The notes under the pieces: generated by a model
What the model saw: only the letters and a program-made list of their open reading frames with translations
What the model was told of the DNA's origin: nothing
Databases searched by the model: none
Shown here: positions 8,866 through 17,834 of the stretch, piece by piece
Numbering within the stretch: position 1 is the first letter of the stretch
How the letters are laid out: each line of letters opens with the position of its first letter
From: Desulfoglaeba alkanexedens ALDC
GTDB lineage: Bacteria > Desulfobacterota > Syntrophobacteria > Syntrophobacterales > DSM-9756
NCBI RefSeq assembly: GCF_005377625.1
Contig: NZ_CP040098.1
Location: 2,225,501 to 2,289,500 of the forward strand
Direction of reading: 5' to 3'
DNA length: 64,000 nt
Translations under genes and position numbers: made by a program

Positions 8866-9246
8866 ATGGCGCACGTGCTCGTACTGGACGATATGCCCGA
8901 CGCGGTGGAACTCGTCGCCAAGGTGCTTCGAAAAATGGGCCACGAAGTCTCTGGGTTCACACGGGAACAGGAGGCCATCGATCATGCCCGGTCGCAGCCG
9001 GTGGACCTGGCCATTCTGGACATAAAGTTGAAGGTGATGAGCGGGATCGAGGTGCTGCGGGAGATCAAGAAGATTCGACCCGAAACCCAGGTCATGATGC
9101 TGACGGGGTATCCCACCTTGGAATCCGCCCGCGAGGCGGTTGAGCTGGGAGCCGCGGACTTCAGTGTGAAGCCCATCGAGATCGACGAGTTGGAAAAGAA
9201 GGTATCCACTATCCTGAACCGGCCGGCTCCGCGGGACGATTCATGA
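8866..9246 (+). CDS. Stand-alone response-regulator receiver domain (CheY-like)
   Basis: A 126-residue receiver domain without output domain. Asp8/Asp9, phospho-acceptor Asp52 (LAILDIKL), Thr80 (MLTGYP) and Lys102 (SVKPIE) are all in place. It shares the TGYP and VKPIEI...ELE segments with the receiver at 4836-5201, so the two are paralogues. Its stop overlaps the next start (ATGA at 9243-9246), implying translational coupling to the PEP-synthase-like gene. No kinase gene is adjacent; the phosphate donor is unknown and might be the phosphohistidine protein next to it or a distant kinase. Confidence 0.92.
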   Translation: MAHVLVLDDMPDAVELVAKVLRKMGHEVSGFTREQEAIDHARSQPVDLAILDIKLKVMSGIEVLREIKKIRPETQVMMLTGYPTLESAREAVELGAADFSVKPIEIDELEKKVSTILNRPAPRDDS

Positions 9247-11801
9247 AGTGGTGGGCCCGAATCAAGGATGCCGCCCTCAAGGTCTTCATTCCGGACCGCC
9301 TCATCCGAACCAAGTACGAAGCGTTCAAATCCCTCTTGGAACACGATTACCTCTGCCACGAACTGCTGGCTCAACTGGAAACCTGGTACCATGAACGGCG
9401 CCTGATAGATGTGCAGGGGGTACTGAGCCGTTACCGGGTGCTTCATGGCGCCTTGGCGGCCATGATCGGCCGCCTCCAGGATATGGCGCCCGGCCGCTAC
9501 GGTCCGCTCACCGAGAGGCTCCGGGAAATCGACGAGAGGCTCCGCCCGCATCGGGTGGTTCCGCGTGTGGCGGATCCTTCCGCCCCGTTCTGCCTGCCGC
9601 TCCAAGACATCCCGGCAGAGAACCTCTTGCGTTGGGCGGGTGGAAAGGCGGCGCATCTTGCCCGGGCGCGCCGGGAACTCGGCTTGCCCGTTCCCTCGGG
9701 GTTTGTGGCCACGACGCGCGCTTTCGATGCCTTTCTCGCGGTCAGCGGTCTCCGGCGGACCATCGATGAACGGCTGGCGGAACTGGATATAGAAGACTCA
9801 AGGGCCGTGCGGGAAACCGCCGGATTTCTGGTATCGCAGGTGGCCGCGGCACCACTGCCTGCCGAAATGGAACGCGCTCTGGACGCCTGCTTCCGCAAGG
9901 TCTTTGGCGGGCGATCCGATGTGCCGGTTTTCTGCCGGAGCAGCGCCGTGGGCGAAGACGAGGCCCTTTCCTTTGCCGGCCAGTACGAATCCGTACCTCA
10001 AGTGAGTCGAGACCGGCTGCCCGCGGCCGTCCGACGGGTCTATGCCAGCAAATACGCGGAAAAGGCTCTGGTCTACCGCGTGACGAACGGGCTGGCGGAC
10101 GCGGAAACCCCCATGGCCGTTCTGGTCCAGGAAATGATCGATGCCCGGGCCGGCGGAGTGGCCTATTCACGGAACCCGCTACAGCCGGATGTCGAAGAGA
10201 TCGCCGTTTACGCGGTCTGGGGCCAGGGAGACATCCTGGTGAGCGGGGCTGTGGTACCTCACGTGTTTACCGTGTCCAGGGAAAAGTCCCAGGTCGTTCG
10301 GCTAAAATCCGGGCGCCAGGCTTCAAAGCACGTCGTCTCTGCGGAAGGAGGCCTTCGCGAGGAGCCTCTCACGGCCGAAGAAGCCGGTCTGCCGCCCATC
10401 GGGGAAAAACATGCCCTGACGCTTGCCCGCTGGCTGCTCCAGTTGGAAGAGCTCTTCGAGCACCCCCAGGATATTGAATGGTGCCTGGACGGTGAAGGGA
10501 ACCTTCGGCTGCTCCAAAGTCGGCCGCTTCAGCTGCGCGCCTGGCGCCCGCCCGCCTGTAATCCGGAGGTCCTGGAGGAAGCTGTCGAGACGGTTCTTTC
10601 GGGAGGGGAAACGGCGGCGTCCGGGGTGGGCTCCGGTCCGGTGGCCCTGATCCGGTCTCCCGAGGAAGTGTCCGAAGTTCCGGAAGGAGCCGTTCTGGTC
10701 ACGCCCGCCCTCCATTCCCGGCTGGCAGCCATTGCGGGAAGGCTCCACGGCGTCGTCGCCGAAACGGGTTCGGTGGCCGGCCATTTCGCCTCGGTGGCCA
10801 GGGAATGGCGAATCCCGGTCCTGGTTGATGTCTCCGGTGCGATGAAATCCCTCGCGCCCGGTACCGTGGTGACCGTAGACGCCTATCGCCGGAAGGTCTA
10901 TCGGGGACGGGTGGATGCCCTGCTGGACTGCGAGTGCCATCCGCGCCATCGGTTGGATGACATGCCTTTCTGGAAAAGGTTCCGGGGCCTCTTGGACGGG
11001 ATTTCACCGCTCAATCTGGTGGATCCCGGGGCTGCCGACTTTTCTATCCAGGGCTGCCGGACCTTTCACGATCTCATGCGGTTTGTGCACGAAAAGGCAC
11101 TCCAAGAGATGTTTGAGTTGGGCGGGGCACGATGGGGTCGTTTTCGCGGGGCCCGGAAACTCGCCGCATCCATTCCCCTGGTCGTGTGGGTGCTCGATCT
11201 CGACGGAGGGCTGGAGGACGAAACCAGGGCTTCCCAAGTCATTGAACCCGGACGCGTGAAGAATCCCGCCTTCCGGGCTCTGTGGAAGGGCCTGTCCGAC
11301 CCCGTCGTGGTCTGGCCGGAAGGTCTGCGGCCGCTGGACTGGAACGCTCTCGACCGAGTGAGCGGAGGGATCGTCGACTTCGAATCGCAGACCCTCAACA
11401 GCTTCGTTGCGGTCTCGTCGGACTACCTCAACCTGAACTTCCGATTCGGTTACCATTTCGTCGTGCTTGACGTTCTCTGCGGCGAAACGGCCGAAAGGAA
11501 TTACGCGGCCTTGAGTTTCCAAGGAGGTGGTGCCGGCTACCGGGGGCGGCGTTTTCGGGTTCTCTTCGTCCGAGGCGTTCTTTCTAGGTACGGGTTTGAG
11601 GCGACCGTCCAGGGCGACAATCTCCGAGCCCGTTTGCAGCAGGTTTCCCGCCCGCAGCTGCTGGAGGTCCTCGAAACCGTCGGGCGCTTGCTCGGGGTCA
11701 CCCGCCTGCTGGACATGGAAATGGAAACGGAAGGGGCCGTCGAAGCTCACGTCGCCGCCTTTCTCGAAAGAGAAGCCGCCAAGGCCGGGAAGAGGCCATG
11801 A
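9243..11801 (+). CDS. PEP-synthase-like ATP-grasp and phosphohistidine protein with novel C-terminal domain
   Basis: An 852-residue protein. After a ~120-residue helical N-terminus it carries the PPDK/PpsA ATP-grasp domain: GGKAAHLARAR, CRSSAVGEDEALSFAGQ, VQEMIDARAGGVAYSRNP and PQDIEWCLDGEGNLRLLQSRP. The swivelling phosphohistidine domain follows, with GSVAGHFASVAREW placing His514 at the catalytic position. PEP synthase and PPDK end in a PEP/pyruvate TIM barrel; here that barrel is absent and replaced by about 270 residues I do not recognise. The protein should still charge His514 from ATP, but the acceptor is unlikely to be pyruvate. Rifampin phosphotransferase is a precedent for reuse of these two domains, in another order. 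It is coupled by ATGA overlaps to both neighbours. Confidence 0.85.
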   Translation: MKWWARIKDAALKVFIPDRLIRTKYEAFKSLLEHDYLCHELLAQLETWYHERRLIDVQGVLSRYRVLHGALAAMIGRLQDMAPGRYGPLTERLREIDERLRPHRVVPRVADPSAPFCLPLQDIPAENLLRWAGGKAAHLARARRELGLPVPSGFVATTRAFDAFLAVSGLRRTIDERLAELDIEDSRAVRETAGFLVSQVAAAPLPAEMERALDACFRKVFGGRSDVPVFCRSSAVGEDEALSFAGQYESVPQVSRDRLPAAVRRVYASKYAEKALVYRVTNGLADAETPMAVLVQEMIDARAGGVAYSRNPLQPDVEEIAVYAVWGQGDILVSGAVVPHVFTVSREKSQVVRLKSGRQASKHVVSAEGGLREEPLTAEEAGLPPIGEKHALTLARWLLQLEELFEHPQDIEWCLDGEGNLRLLQSRPLQLRAWRPPACNPEVLEEAVETVLSGGETAASGVGSGPVALIRSPEEVSEVPEGAVLVTPALHSRLAAIAGRLHGVVAETGSVAGHFASVAREWRIPVLVDVSGAMKSLAPGTVVTVDAYRRKVYRGRVDALLDCECHPRHRLDDMPFWKRFRGLLDGISPLNLVDPGAADFSIQGCRTFHDLMRFVHEKALQEMFELGGARWGRFRGARKLAASIPLVVWVLDLDGGLEDETRASQVIEPGRVKNPAFRALWKGLSDPVVVWPEGLRPLDWNALDRVSGGIVDFESQTLNSFVAVSSDYLNLNFRFGYHFVVLDVLCGETAERNYAALSFQGGGAGYRGRRFRVLFVRGVLSRYGFEATVQGDNLRARLQQVSRPQLLEVLETVGRLLGVTRLLDMEMETEGAVEAHVAAFLEREAAKAGKRP

Positions 11802-12922
11802 TCGCTTACCATCTCAATTGGATCACCGATCAGCTTGCCGTGGGGCATGCTCCCATGTCCTACGCGGAGTTGGATTCTCTGCGGGAGCAGGGCATCGACG
11901 CCCTCGTGAACCTTTGCGGCGAGTACTGTGACCTCCATGAAATCGAAAAGCGCGCGGGTTTCGACGTCTACTACCTCCCCGTGACCGACAATGAAGCGCC
12001 CCGCCTGGAAGAGCTCGAAAAGGCCCTCGACTGGCTGGACGAAGCCATTTACCTGGGGAAGAAGGTCCTGATTCACTGCCGTTTCGGTGTCGGCAGGACG
12101 GGAACCTTCGTAACCGCCTATCTGCTGAGGCGCGGGTTCGGCCTCAAGCTGGCCAAGCAGACGCTCAAGAACCTTCGTTCGGCGCCGGCGAGCTTCAACC
12201 AGTGGTGGCTGCTGAGGAAGTACGGCCGAAAAGAAGGGACGCTGACCCTGCGCGAACCCACCCTGGAAATGAGTCACTTGGTGGACCTTTCCACGTTCTT
12301 TTCCGAGTATGAAGAGATCCTGTACGAGGCGGACCGGTCCTTCCTGGACTGGTCCGCGGAAGTCCCCCGGCTGGAAAGCTGCGGGCTCGGAACCGATGCC
12401 TGCTGCGGGCGGTTTCTACAGCTCCAGTTTATCGAAACGGTCTACCTCAACCACCAACTGAACCGCCGGCTCACCAGCGAAGAACGGCGGGAGACGATCC
12501 GCCGTGGGGTGGAAGCCGGTCAACGGTATAGGGGTTCCCGGATGCCGGACGGCGATCCGGGCGGTGCGGATGAGCGCTACCGCTGCCCGTTGAGCGTGGA
12601 CCGGCTCTGCATCCTCTACGAGTACCGGCCGCTGGTCTGCCGGATTTACGGCATCCCGGTGGTCTACCAAGGCCGCATCTGCTGGTGGGCGATCGAGCCG
12701 GAAAAGGCGTCCGAAGAGCTGCGGCCGTTCGATCTGGACCTGGCATCGCGGAAGCTCAACGCCCTTTCCCGCCGGCTGTTCCACGCCTTGACCGCCCTGC
12801 CGCTCGAAGACCGCAGCCTGATCTTTCCCGTCACCCACGTGGTGTCCGGAAAGTTCGTGGAAGACTACTTCGAGTTCCTCCTCCATACAGGCGCGAAAAG
12901 GAGTTCGTCCGGCCGCGCCTAG
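11798..12922 (+). CDS. Dual-specificity phosphatase fused to a YkgJ-like cysteine-cluster domain
   Basis: A 374-residue two-domain protein. The N-terminal half is a cysteine-based protein phosphatase: P-loop HCRFGVGRTG with nucleophile Cys94 and Arg100, and a candidate general acid Asp64 in PVTDNEAP. The C-terminal half has the cysteine pattern of YkgJ/UPF0153 proteins, which bind Fe or Zn: CGLGTDACCGRF, then CPLSVDRLCILYEYRPLVCRIYG. The fusion suggests a phosphatase responsive to metal or redox state, but that is inference. The start overlaps the stop of the PEP-synthase-like gene, so kinase-like and phosphatase functions are translated together. It is the last gene of the cluster; a repeat follows directly. 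Confidence 0.88.
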   Translation: MIAYHLNWITDQLAVGHAPMSYAELDSLREQGIDALVNLCGEYCDLHEIEKRAGFDVYYLPVTDNEAPRLEELEKALDWLDEAIYLGKKVLIHCRFGVGRTGTFVTAYLLRRGFGLKLAKQTLKNLRSAPASFNQWWLLRKYGRKEGTLTLREPTLEMSHLVDLSTFFSEYEEILYEADRSFLDWSAEVPRLESCGLGTDACCGRFLQLQFIETVYLNHQLNRRLTSEERRETIRRGVEAGQRYRGSRMPDGDPGGADERYRCPLSVDRLCILYEYRPLVCRIYGIPVVYQGRICWWAIEPEKASEELRPFDLDLASRKLNALSRRLFHALTALPLEDRSLIFPVTHVVSGKFVEDYFEFLLHTGAKRSSSGRA

Positions 12923-13090
12923 GAGGCTGTCCGAGAACACAGAATCAACCCTTTGGGGCAACACAATTCCCCTCGTTGCCAAGCTCTGGCGTGGGAACGG
13001 CCTCATGGGAATCGAAGCTGGAGCTTCTGCACAGTTGTGTTCCCAAGCTGGAGCTTGGGAACAAGGTGGAAAAATCGGCATTCTCGGACG
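12923..13090 (-). repeat. Dispersed repeat family A (palindromic)
   Basis: In minus orientation it carries TTCCCAAGCTCCAGCTTGGG, ACACAACTGTGCAGAAGCTC and the second palindrome CCACGCCAGAGCTTGG...GAGGGG. It lies between the convergent phosphatase and acyl-CoA dehydrogenase genes, where folded RNA could act as a terminator. Confidence 0.85.
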
Positions 13091-13095
13091 AGCTC

Positions 13096-14754
13096 CTAGG
13101 GGACCTCGCGGCGTACCACTTCCAGCACCCCGGGAACCTTCCGTTCACGACTCGAATCTAAAAACCTTCGGTTGGCTCGCCGAATTTCCCTGGCTTCGGC
13201 AACTAGAGCCTCCAGCAGGATCCGGTGTTCTTCACGAAGGGCACCCCGTTCCGCGTCGGGTAGCAGGCGCGCAACGGCGGCAAGCAGGGCGTAGGCGGTC
13301 ACGCTGAGATGCGTGATACGCCGGAGCAGAAATTCCTGCCGGGGCATATTCTTTCTGTGCCACAGCGAGCCGGCCAGGAGAAGCCACCGGATGGATCGGG
13401 CGTTGGCTTTCGCAAGCCGAAGAGCTTTCTTCAGGCTTCGATCGGGGGGTTTCAGGGGCCACTGCATCCGCCGGGTGAGTTGCTTCCAGTAGAACTTGAG
13501 GACGGCGAACCGTCCTTGTCTTGTCGCATCCAATCTTCGACTCATGCGCCGGAGAGCGAACAGCGGCGGGTAGATGGAATGAATTTCCGTGGTCCCTTCG
13601 AAGATGGTTGTCACGCGAAAGTCGCGCATCCTTTTCTCATAGGGCTGTGTCGCCAGGTAGCCCGAGCCGCCTGAGACCTGGAGGGCGTCGTAAAGGGCGT
13701 CCCACGCGCGGGTGGTCCCGAAAAGCTTGCAGTGGGACGTTTCGATGGCCACGTTTCGATGCGGATCCTGTTCCAGGAGGGAGGCGGTGAGGGTGTTCAT
13801 GGCGTCACTGGCGAAGGCGTGGACCCGGGCTCTTGCGATCTTTTCCTGGATGAGCGGGAAGTCTTCGATGGGGACTCCAAACTGGAAGCGTGACCGGGCG
13901 CGGCGGGACATGTCTTCCACGGCCTGCTCCATGTGTCCCACGGACGCGGCTCCCAACCCCAGGCGCCCGAAGTTGAGGATGGTCATGGCGATCTTGAAGC
14001 CGTCTCCCGGTCGGCCCAAGAGGTTCTCCCGGGGCACCCGCACGTCCTTGAACTGGATGGCGGCAGTCGAGCTGGCCTTCAGCCCCATTTTGGGCATATC
14101 TTCGCCGATTTTCACGCCTTCCCAGGATGTTTCCACGATGAACGCGCCCATGTGCCCGGGGTTGGCGGGGTCCAGCTGGGCGAATACGGTGAGGCCGCCC
14201 GCGTAGTTGGCGTTGGTGATATAGGTTTTCTGGCCGTTCAGAACGTAGTGGGTTTCATCTTGGGAAAGGGCGGCCTGCGTTTCGATGTGTTTGGCGTCCG
14301 ACCCGACCCTGGGTTCGGTCAGGGCGTAGGAAAAGATCATCTCTCCGGACGCCGCGGGAACCAGGTACTTGCGCTTCTGTTCCTCTGTGCCGAACAGATG
14401 GATGCCCTTGATGCCGATGGATAGATGGGCGATGGAGACCAGGGCCACCGAAAGGTCGGTCTTGGACAGTTCCTTGATGGTTTCGAGATATTCAAAGAGG
14501 TTCAGCCCCATGCCCCCGTAGCTTTCGGGGATGGAGAGGCCGAAAAGCCCCAGGTCGGCCATTTTCCTGAGCATTTCTCGAGGTACGCGGCCGCGCGCCT
14601 CGAGAGCCTGTGGCGGGTATTCCTTGAGCAGGCCCTCATAGCCTTCGGTCACCCGGCGGATCTTTTCCCGGTCGGCCACCACCTCCAGCGAACGCAACAC
14701 CTGTTCGTCGAGTACTCCCTGGTAGGTCTTTTCCATGAATCCAGTATCTGGCAT
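13096..14754 (-). CDS. Acyl-CoA dehydrogenase, long form with C-terminal extension
   Basis: A 552-residue FAD enzyme catalysing alpha-beta dehydrogenation of an acyl-CoA. The core (about residues 30-410) shows the family signatures YALTEPRVGSDA, TYITNANYA, GLKASSTAAIQF and FEGTTEIH, where the first Glu of the last motif is the usual catalytic base. Beyond the normal ~380 residues is a basic, helical extension of about 140 residues, as in very-long-chain/ACAD9-type enzymes that associate with membranes. The ATG at 14752-14754 is used, with AAGGA upstream; a GTG five codons earlier overlaps that site. It stands alone, so its substrate is not indicated. Electron acceptor genes (etfAB) are not in the window. 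Confidence 0.92.
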   Translation of the reverse strand: MPDTGFMEKTYQGVLDEQVLRSLEVVADREKIRRVTEGYEGLLKEYPPQALEARGRVPREMLRKMADLGLFGLSIPESYGGMGLNLFEYLETIKELSKTDLSVALVSIAHLSIGIKGIHLFGTEEQKRKYLVPAASGEMIFSYALTEPRVGSDAKHIETQAALSQDETHYVLNGQKTYITNANYAGGLTVFAQLDPANPGHMGAFIVETSWEGVKIGEDMPKMGLKASSTAAIQFKDVRVPRENLLGRPGDGFKIAMTILNFGRLGLGAASVGHMEQAVEDMSRRARSRFQFGVPIEDFPLIQEKIARARVHAFASDAMNTLTASLLEQDPHRNVAIETSHCKLFGTTRAWDALYDALQVSGGSGYLATQPYEKRMRDFRVTTIFEGTTEIHSIYPPLFALRRMSRRLDATRQGRFAVLKFYWKQLTRRMQWPLKPPDRSLKKALRLAKANARSIRWLLLAGSLWHRKNMPRQEFLLRRITHLSVTAYALLAAVARLLPDAERGALREEHRILLEALVAEAREIRRANRRFLDSSRERKVPGVLEVVRREVP

Positions 14755-14986
14755 GGCGATCCTTTCCACGTTTTGTGAAGTATTGCAGCCAATACATCTC
14801 AGGCAGGTCCCGCCGAAAGGCCGGACATGTCATGGCGAGGCGGCGGTCTGATGGCGGCCGAAACCGGCTCGCTTACAACGAACCCTAACGGGATCGACGG
14901 GTCGCCGTTGATGTGACGCTGCAAGACGGCCTGTGGCTAAGATTACTCCAGTCCCGCGCCGGAAAGCGTCTCCCCGTGAACCGACT

Positions 14987-16273
14987 TCAGGATTCGGGGT
15001 TTTCCTTTCGGGTCAGCGTCTCCGGGGGAACGAATTTAAGGTTGCCGGAAGGGTCGTTCACCCAGCTCACTTTCCCGTCTCTGAAAAGGACATCCGAAAA
15101 CCGGTAGAACCAGATGTTTCCCCGGATGCTGCTCGGCGTGCCCTGGACCGCTAGGACCTGATCCTTGGTGGAACCGATGGTGAAAGCGTTTTCCCCGGCC
15201 TGCGGCGGGGATGCGGGAAGCATGCGAATCTTCAGGTTCCCAAAGTAGTTGTCGAAGGATGCGACGCGGCCGTCGACAAAGTGGACCTCGCTGAAGCCGT
15301 AGAACCAGTGGTTCCCTTCAACCCGGGTGGGGGTGCCCTGGACTCGAAGGACCTCGTCCTGGGTCGCCCCCGGCGAGAAAAAAGACGCTTCCTCGACGTC
15401 CGGTGACGCAGCCGGGGGAGAGAGCATGACCTTCAGTCGCCCGTCGAAGTTGTTGTAACCGATCACCACGCCGTCCCGGAAGCGGATGTCGGACAGGCCG
15501 TACAGCCAGACGTTTCCCTGTACCTTGTCCGGGGGGCCTTGGACCGCCAGAACCTGTTTTTCCGAAGACCCCAAGGAAAACGCATCGCGACGGACCGCTC
15601 CCGTGGATGAGGGCTGACGCCGCGAAGGAGGCGGCAATGCCACGTCTTCCAGGCCGACCGGTTCGTGAGGAGGCCTCATCGTTTCCAACGCCTTAGCGTG
15701 AGGCCCTTCCCGCGGAAGCGACGGCGCCGATCCCGGCACACCGCCCGAAGGCGTCGTGTTGCGCCCTGGAACGGGGGTGTCCGGCGTTTGGGTCCAAGGC
15801 CCGGTAAGAAGCGTAAGAAGGACCAGCGCGGCGAGGGCTCCGGCCCACGGGTGTCCGCGGGCGGACGCCAAGGCCTTCCACCCGCGTTCCCTCGCACGCC
15901 CGAAAGGCGATGCGGATCTTCGGCGGGACGGTCGGGTCGAGCTTGCTTCCTTCGAACGCTGTCCGCGCGCGGCCTCGGAGGCCCTTGGGGTCCCCCCCGA
16001 AGCTTCAGCAGACCGCGCTCCGGAACGCACGGCGGGCCTTTCCTCCGGCAACTCGTCTTGAATGCGGACGTAGGCTTCGGTGATCCGTTTGAACCGGTTT
16101 TCGGCTTCGATCCGTTCGTATTCGGGGAAGTTGTGGAAACGATCCGGATGCCATTGTTTGGCCAATCGCCGGTAAGCCCGCTTGGCATCTTCCCGGGTGG
16201 CTCCGGGTTCCAGGTCGAGGATCCGGTAATCTTCGGGCGTAGTGGACTTTTGGGATGTCGGTCTGACCGGCAT
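14987..16273 (-). CDS. J-domain membrane protein with three BamE-like repeats
   Basis: A 428-residue protein. Residues 15-70 form a DnaJ J-domain with the HPD motif at 42-44. A basic, disordered linker leads to one transmembrane helix (about 143-158). After a Pro-rich stretch come three homologous repeats at about 231-283, 297-351 and 363-415. Each reads like S-G-S/A-T-x-(D/E)-x-V-L-x-V-Q-G-x-P...G-N-x-W-(F/L)-Y-x-(F/L)-S-(D/E), then FxDGxV and FxGxLK. The pattern resembles the BamE/SmpA fold seen in lipoproteins, but by eye only. The topology suggests a cytoplasmic Hsp70-recruiting domain linked to a periplasmic repeat domain. No dnaK or grpE is adjacent. GGGGGC precedes the ATG. Confidence 0.82.
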   Translation of the reverse strand: MPVRPTSQKSTTPEDYRILDLEPGATREDAKRAYRRLAKQWHPDRFHNFPEYERIEAENRFKRITEAYVRIQDELPEERPAVRSGARSAEASGGTPRASEAARGQRSKEASSTRPSRRRSASPFGRARERGWKALASARGHPWAGALAALVLLTLLTGPWTQTPDTPVPGRNTTPSGGVPGSAPSLPREGPHAKALETMRPPHEPVGLEDVALPPPSRRQPSSTGAVRRDAFSLGSSEKQVLAVQGPPDKVQGNVWLYGLSDIRFRDGVVIGYNNFDGRLKVMLSPPAASPDVEEASFFSPGATQDEVLRVQGTPTRVEGNHWFYGFSEVHFVDGRVASFDNYFGNLKIRMLPASPPQAGENAFTIGSTKDQVLAVQGTPSSIRGNIWFYRFSDVLFRDGKVSWVNDPSGNLKFVPPETLTRKENPES

Positions 16274-16501
16274 AGGCCCCCGGAACGTCTTTCTGGAATG
16301 ATTTTCCCTGCCGTTGACCGGTTGGATGAACCGGTCGAACTATAGCCGCTGTAAAAAAGAGGTTCAAGCTTTTCGCCGCTCTTCCCGATAGGATGAGCAA
16401 ACATGCGCTTCCTGAAGCGTTCCGGCGGGAAGGCGCCGGAAGGCTTCATGTGCCTTGAAGGAACGCGGGCCATGCGAAATCGATGGTTGAGGAGAACGGT
16501 C

Positions 16502-17362
16502 ATGTCGAGTTCCCAAATGGCGGTGCCCCTGGATGAGATCATGCATTCGGCCGAACATCTGCCGCCGTTTCCCAACGTTGTCCAGAAGGTGATGCCGCTG
16601 CTCAAGAGAATGGCGCCGGTGGAAGAAATCGAAGCCGTCATTCGGTTCGATCCCGCCATCGCCGCACGGGTGATCGCTTTGAGCCGTTCTCCCTTCTACG
16701 CCAGGCGCGCCAGCGTCCATTCGCTGCGAGACGCCATCATATCGCTGGGACAGCGGCAGCTGGTGCAGGTCATCTTGGCCGCCTGCGCCGCGCGCTTTCA
16801 GACGGACGACATGGAAAGCTATGACCTCCGGGCCGGCGAACTCTGGGAACACGCGGTGGCGACGGCCATCATGGCGGACAGACTGGCGGAGGAACTGAGG
16901 CATGAGGAGCGGTTGACCCTCTATACCGCCGGGCTTCTCCACGACATCGGAAAGACCATCCTGAATCATCGGATGAAGGACTACTTCGATGCCATCTTCT
17001 CCGCCGTCCGGCAGGAACGGATGCATTTTCTCGAAGCCGAGCGTCGTGTGCTCGGGATCGATCATCAGGAATTGGGAGCGGTCATCTGCCGCAGGTGGCG
17101 GTTTCCGGAAAGGGTGGTCGCGGGCATCGGGTATCACCACCGCCCGAGCGATGCGGGTAGGCACCGGGACGTGGCTTCCATCCTTTATGCGGCGAACCGA
17201 ATGGTCTGTGCCATGGGCATCGGGGCCGGAGTGGACGGGTTCCTCAATCCCAACGAGGACAAGGTCTTCGATGCGCTGCGAATCTCGGGGCGGATGATCG
17301 ACCGGCTCATGGCCGAGGTGTTCGCCATTCTGGACGAAACCCGCCAGTTCCTGGCTTCGTGA
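16502..17362 (+). CDS. HDOD-domain protein with HD motif
   Basis: A 286-residue HDOD (HD-related output domain) protein, found in c-di-GMP and stress signalling; most members are not active phosphodiesterases. The N-terminal HDOD helices (LPPFPNVVQKVMPLL, ARVIALSRSPFY) are followed by LLHDIGKT, which preserves the His-Asp pair. The start is ATG 16502 with GAGGAG seven bases upstream; an in-frame ATG at 16403 lacks such a site. It lies 195 bases upstream of csrA-fliW on the same strand, so a link to motility or global control is plausible but unproven. Confidence 0.88.
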   Translation: MSSSQMAVPLDEIMHSAEHLPPFPNVVQKVMPLLKRMAPVEEIEAVIRFDPAIAARVIALSRSPFYARRASVHSLRDAIISLGQRQLVQVILAACAARFQTDDMESYDLRAGELWEHAVATAIMADRLAEELRHEERLTLYTAGLLHDIGKTILNHRMKDYFDAIFSAVRQERMHFLEAERRVLGIDHQELGAVICRRWRFPERVVAGIGYHHRPSDAGRHRDVASILYAANRMVCAMGIGAGVDGFLNPNEDKVFDALRISGRMIDRLMAEVFAILDETRQFLAS

Positions 17363-17556
17363 AAAGGCTTTTTTCTTGAGCCCCCTTCTGCTACGTTTCG
17401 ACAAAAAGAGAATGCGCGCGGGAGTCGCTTTCCGTAACGGGTGGACCGGCGACGTCGACCCAGAGGGTCCGGACGTTGCGTGGCCGTTGTACCTTAAACC
17501 GCGTGTTGCCGCTTCTCTGCAGCATTTGTCGTTTCGACCGGGAGCAAAGGGGACTC

Positions 17557-17790
17557 ATGCTGATCCTGACCCGCAAGGTGGGCGAGTCGATCCGAATCGG
17601 GGACGATATCGAGGTGATGGTGACGGCCGTGGACCAGAACAAGGTCCGGCTGGGTATCCGAAGTCCTCGGCACATTCCGGTTTTCCGAGAGGAGATTTAC
17701 CGGAAGATCCAGGAAGAAAACCGAGAGGCGGTGGGGCTCGAAGCCGGCGACCTGGATGAAATGCTCTCGCAATACGCCGAAAGGAAATAA
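17557..17790 (+). CDS. csrA: Carbon storage regulator, mRNA-binding protein
   Basis: A 77-residue CsrA. It begins [18 protein letters not shown] and carries the RNA-binding region [16 protein letters not shown], both diagnostic of the family. The dimer binds GGA motifs near ribosome binding sites and represses or stabilises mRNAs. AAAGGGG precedes ATG 17557; the frame continues upstream without CsrA features. The next gene encodes FliW, the protein antagonist of CsrA, 44 bases downstream. A short ACCCG/CGGGT hairpin with TTTTAT between them might adjust relative expression. Confidence 0.97.
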   Translation: MLILTRKVGESIRIGDDIEVMVTAVDQNKVRLGIRSPRHIPVFREEIYRKIQEENREAVGLEAGDLDEMLSQYAERK

Positions 17791-17834
17791 CTCGTGTCGA
17801 CCCGTTCGGTTCGGGTTTTATCAGGGCGGTGCTG

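Noticed and set aside
9243-11801. Bona fide phosphoenolpyruvate synthase (ppsA)
   Set aside because: ATP-grasp and phosphohistidine domains fit, but the C-terminal PEP/pyruvate-binding barrel is not present.
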